Source of the DNA: Variovorax sp. S12S4
Lineage (GTDB): Bacteria > Pseudomonadota > Gammaproteobacteria > Burkholderiales > Burkholderiaceae_C
Assembly (NCBI RefSeq): GCF_023195515.1
Contig: NZ_JALPKR020000002.1
Location: 1,279,001-1,343,000 of the forward strand
DNA length: 64,000 nt
Reading direction: 5' to 3'
Both the position numbers and the translations under genes were made by a program. Positions within the stretch are counted from its first letter, which is position 1. The number at the start of each line of letters is the position of its first letter. Under the pieces are notes generated by a model, which was given only the letters and a program-made list of their open reading frames with translations, was not told the origin of the DNA and did no database searches. Shown one piece after another: positions 63,254 to 64,000 of the stretch.

Positions 63254-64000
63254 ACGCCTGCCTTCTGCTGCTGCTTGCCTTCGAGCAGCTTCACCAGCAC
63301 CAGTAGTACGCGGTTCGCCGGCGTGGGCACGCCGAGCGCCTTGCCGCGCCGCACCACAAGGCCGTTGAGATGGTCGATTTCGCTCGGCTTGCCGCGCGCA
63401 AGGTCCTGTGCGGTCGATGAATATTGCGAGGGCATCGACTGCACGATGCCGCGCACGGCGGCGCCGGTATCGCCGGGTATGACGATGCCTTCGGCCTTGG
63501 CAACGGCAAGGCATTCATCGACCACATCGCGAATGACATCGTCCACGCCCTGGCCTTTTGCGAGTTCGCCGTACGGCAGTTGGGTGATGGCCGAGAGCGC
63601 GTTGTACGCGCAGTTCAACACCAGCTTGGCCCAGAGCGCGCCGCGCACGTTGCCGGAAATCTGCGTCGGTACGCCGGCGGCTGCAAGATGCTGCGCCACC
63701 TGCTCGCTGGCGCGCGAAGGCGCAATCACCAGCTCGCCGCGGCCATGGTGCTTCACATGGCCCGGCCCCGCCATCTCGGTGGCCACGTAGACCACCGCGG
63801 CGGCCACCTCGTGGCGCGGCAGCACCGAGCGCACGCGCTCGTCGTTGTCGACACCGTTCTGCAGCGTGAGCACCAGCGCATCGGCCGCAAGATGCGGCTC
63901 GATCTGGGCCGCGGCCAGCTCGGTGTCGGTGGACTTCACGCAGAACAGCACCAGGCCGGCGCCCTGCACCGCGCTGGCTTCGGTGCTCGCGTCGAGCCTC
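63250..64000 (-). CDS. panE: 2-dehydropantoate 2-reductase, N-terminus beyond the window
   Basis: The last 250 codons of a ketopantoate reductase (ApbA/PanE family) that runs off the right edge. It has LVLFCVKSTDTELAAAQIEP, VLTLQNGVDNDERV, and the catalytic Lys/Asn region RGALWAKLVLNCAYNALSAI, then SEIDHLNGLVVRRGKALGVP near the end, a family hallmark. The Rossmann glycine motif would lie upstream outside the window. The product may be pantoate for CoA synthesis (coaX is 11 kb away), but PanE paralogues with other substrates are common. Confidence 0.9.
   Translation of the reverse strand, partial: RLDASTEASAVQGAGLVLFCVKSTDTELAAAQIEPHLAADALVLTLQNGVDNDERVRSVLPRHEVAAAVVYVATEMAGPGHVKHHGRGELVIAPSRASEQVAQHLAAAGVPTQISGNVRGALWAKLVLNCAYNALSAITQLPYGELAKGQGVDDVIRDVVDECLAVAKAEGIVIPGDTGAAVRGIVQSMPSQYSSTAQDLARGKPSEIDHLNGLVVRRGKALGVPTPANRVLLVLVKLLEGKQQQKAGV

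Overview
The window is GC-rich chromosomal DNA of a betaproteobacterium. Ribosomal proteins, EF-Tu and EF-G, an incomplete EIIA-HPr-EI phosphotransferase set, a periplasmic cytochrome c' gene, liv and TRAP uptake systems and two small exported repeat proteins together suggest Burkholderiales, family Comamonadaceae, most like Variovorax. This is judged from sequence character, not from a search. No tRNA, rRNA, CRISPR array, prophage or insertion sequence was recognised.

Layout. 1-14.5 kb is mixed housekeeping: an AraC regulator and an EamA exporter, a CurA-like reductase, an OmpR/CpxA-type two-component pair beside a Spy/CpxP-like protein, a lipoprotein-MFS-EIIA-HPr-EI run with overlapping genes, a TlpA thioredoxin, cytochrome c' divergent from a cytochrome b561, a GNAT enzyme and a peroxiredoxin. 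14.5-27.2 kb, all on the minus strand, is the str/S10 ribosomal region: rpsL-rpsG-fusA-tuf-rpsJ, a terminator, two exported-protein genes, a new promoter, then rplC-D-W-B-rpsS-rplV-rpsC-rplP-rpmC-rpsQ and a terminator. rplP lacks one base and is out of frame as given, and one of the two inserted genes also appears frameshifted. 27.2-38.7 kb holds dacC-like, hydrolase, ferredoxin, VanZ, a hemJ-like gene divergent from hemB (a candidate small RNA lies between them), corA, a LysR regulator, dienelactone hydrolase, a DsbA-like isomerase, an SDR and marC.

38.2-46.6 kb is one long minus-strand unit: an AraC regulator, livH-livM-livG, a structured repeat, livF, an acyl-CoA ligase, a periplasmic binding protein and an EVE-domain protein. 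It probably imports and CoA-activates an organic acid. 47-52.8 kb has purT, 3-hydroxyacyl-CoA dehydrogenase, a crotonase, a NylB-like serine hydrolase, coaX and a BON-LysM protein. 53.1-57.6 kb has a rhodanese and a TRAP transporter whose large subunit carries a tandem-repeat insert. 57.6-64 kb has an exported pyruvate-phosphate-dikinase-like protein, an exported FecR/poly-glutamine protein, gorA and the end of a panE-like gene.

The most unusual content is non-coding. There are several structured intergenic repeats: a tandem pair between ptsH and ptsI with a relative near 5.9 kb, interlocked inverted repeats inside the liv operon, and a roughly 255-bp imperfect palindrome near 53 kb. There is also a candidate small RNA between hemJ and hemB and a 20-codon leader ORF coupled to marC.
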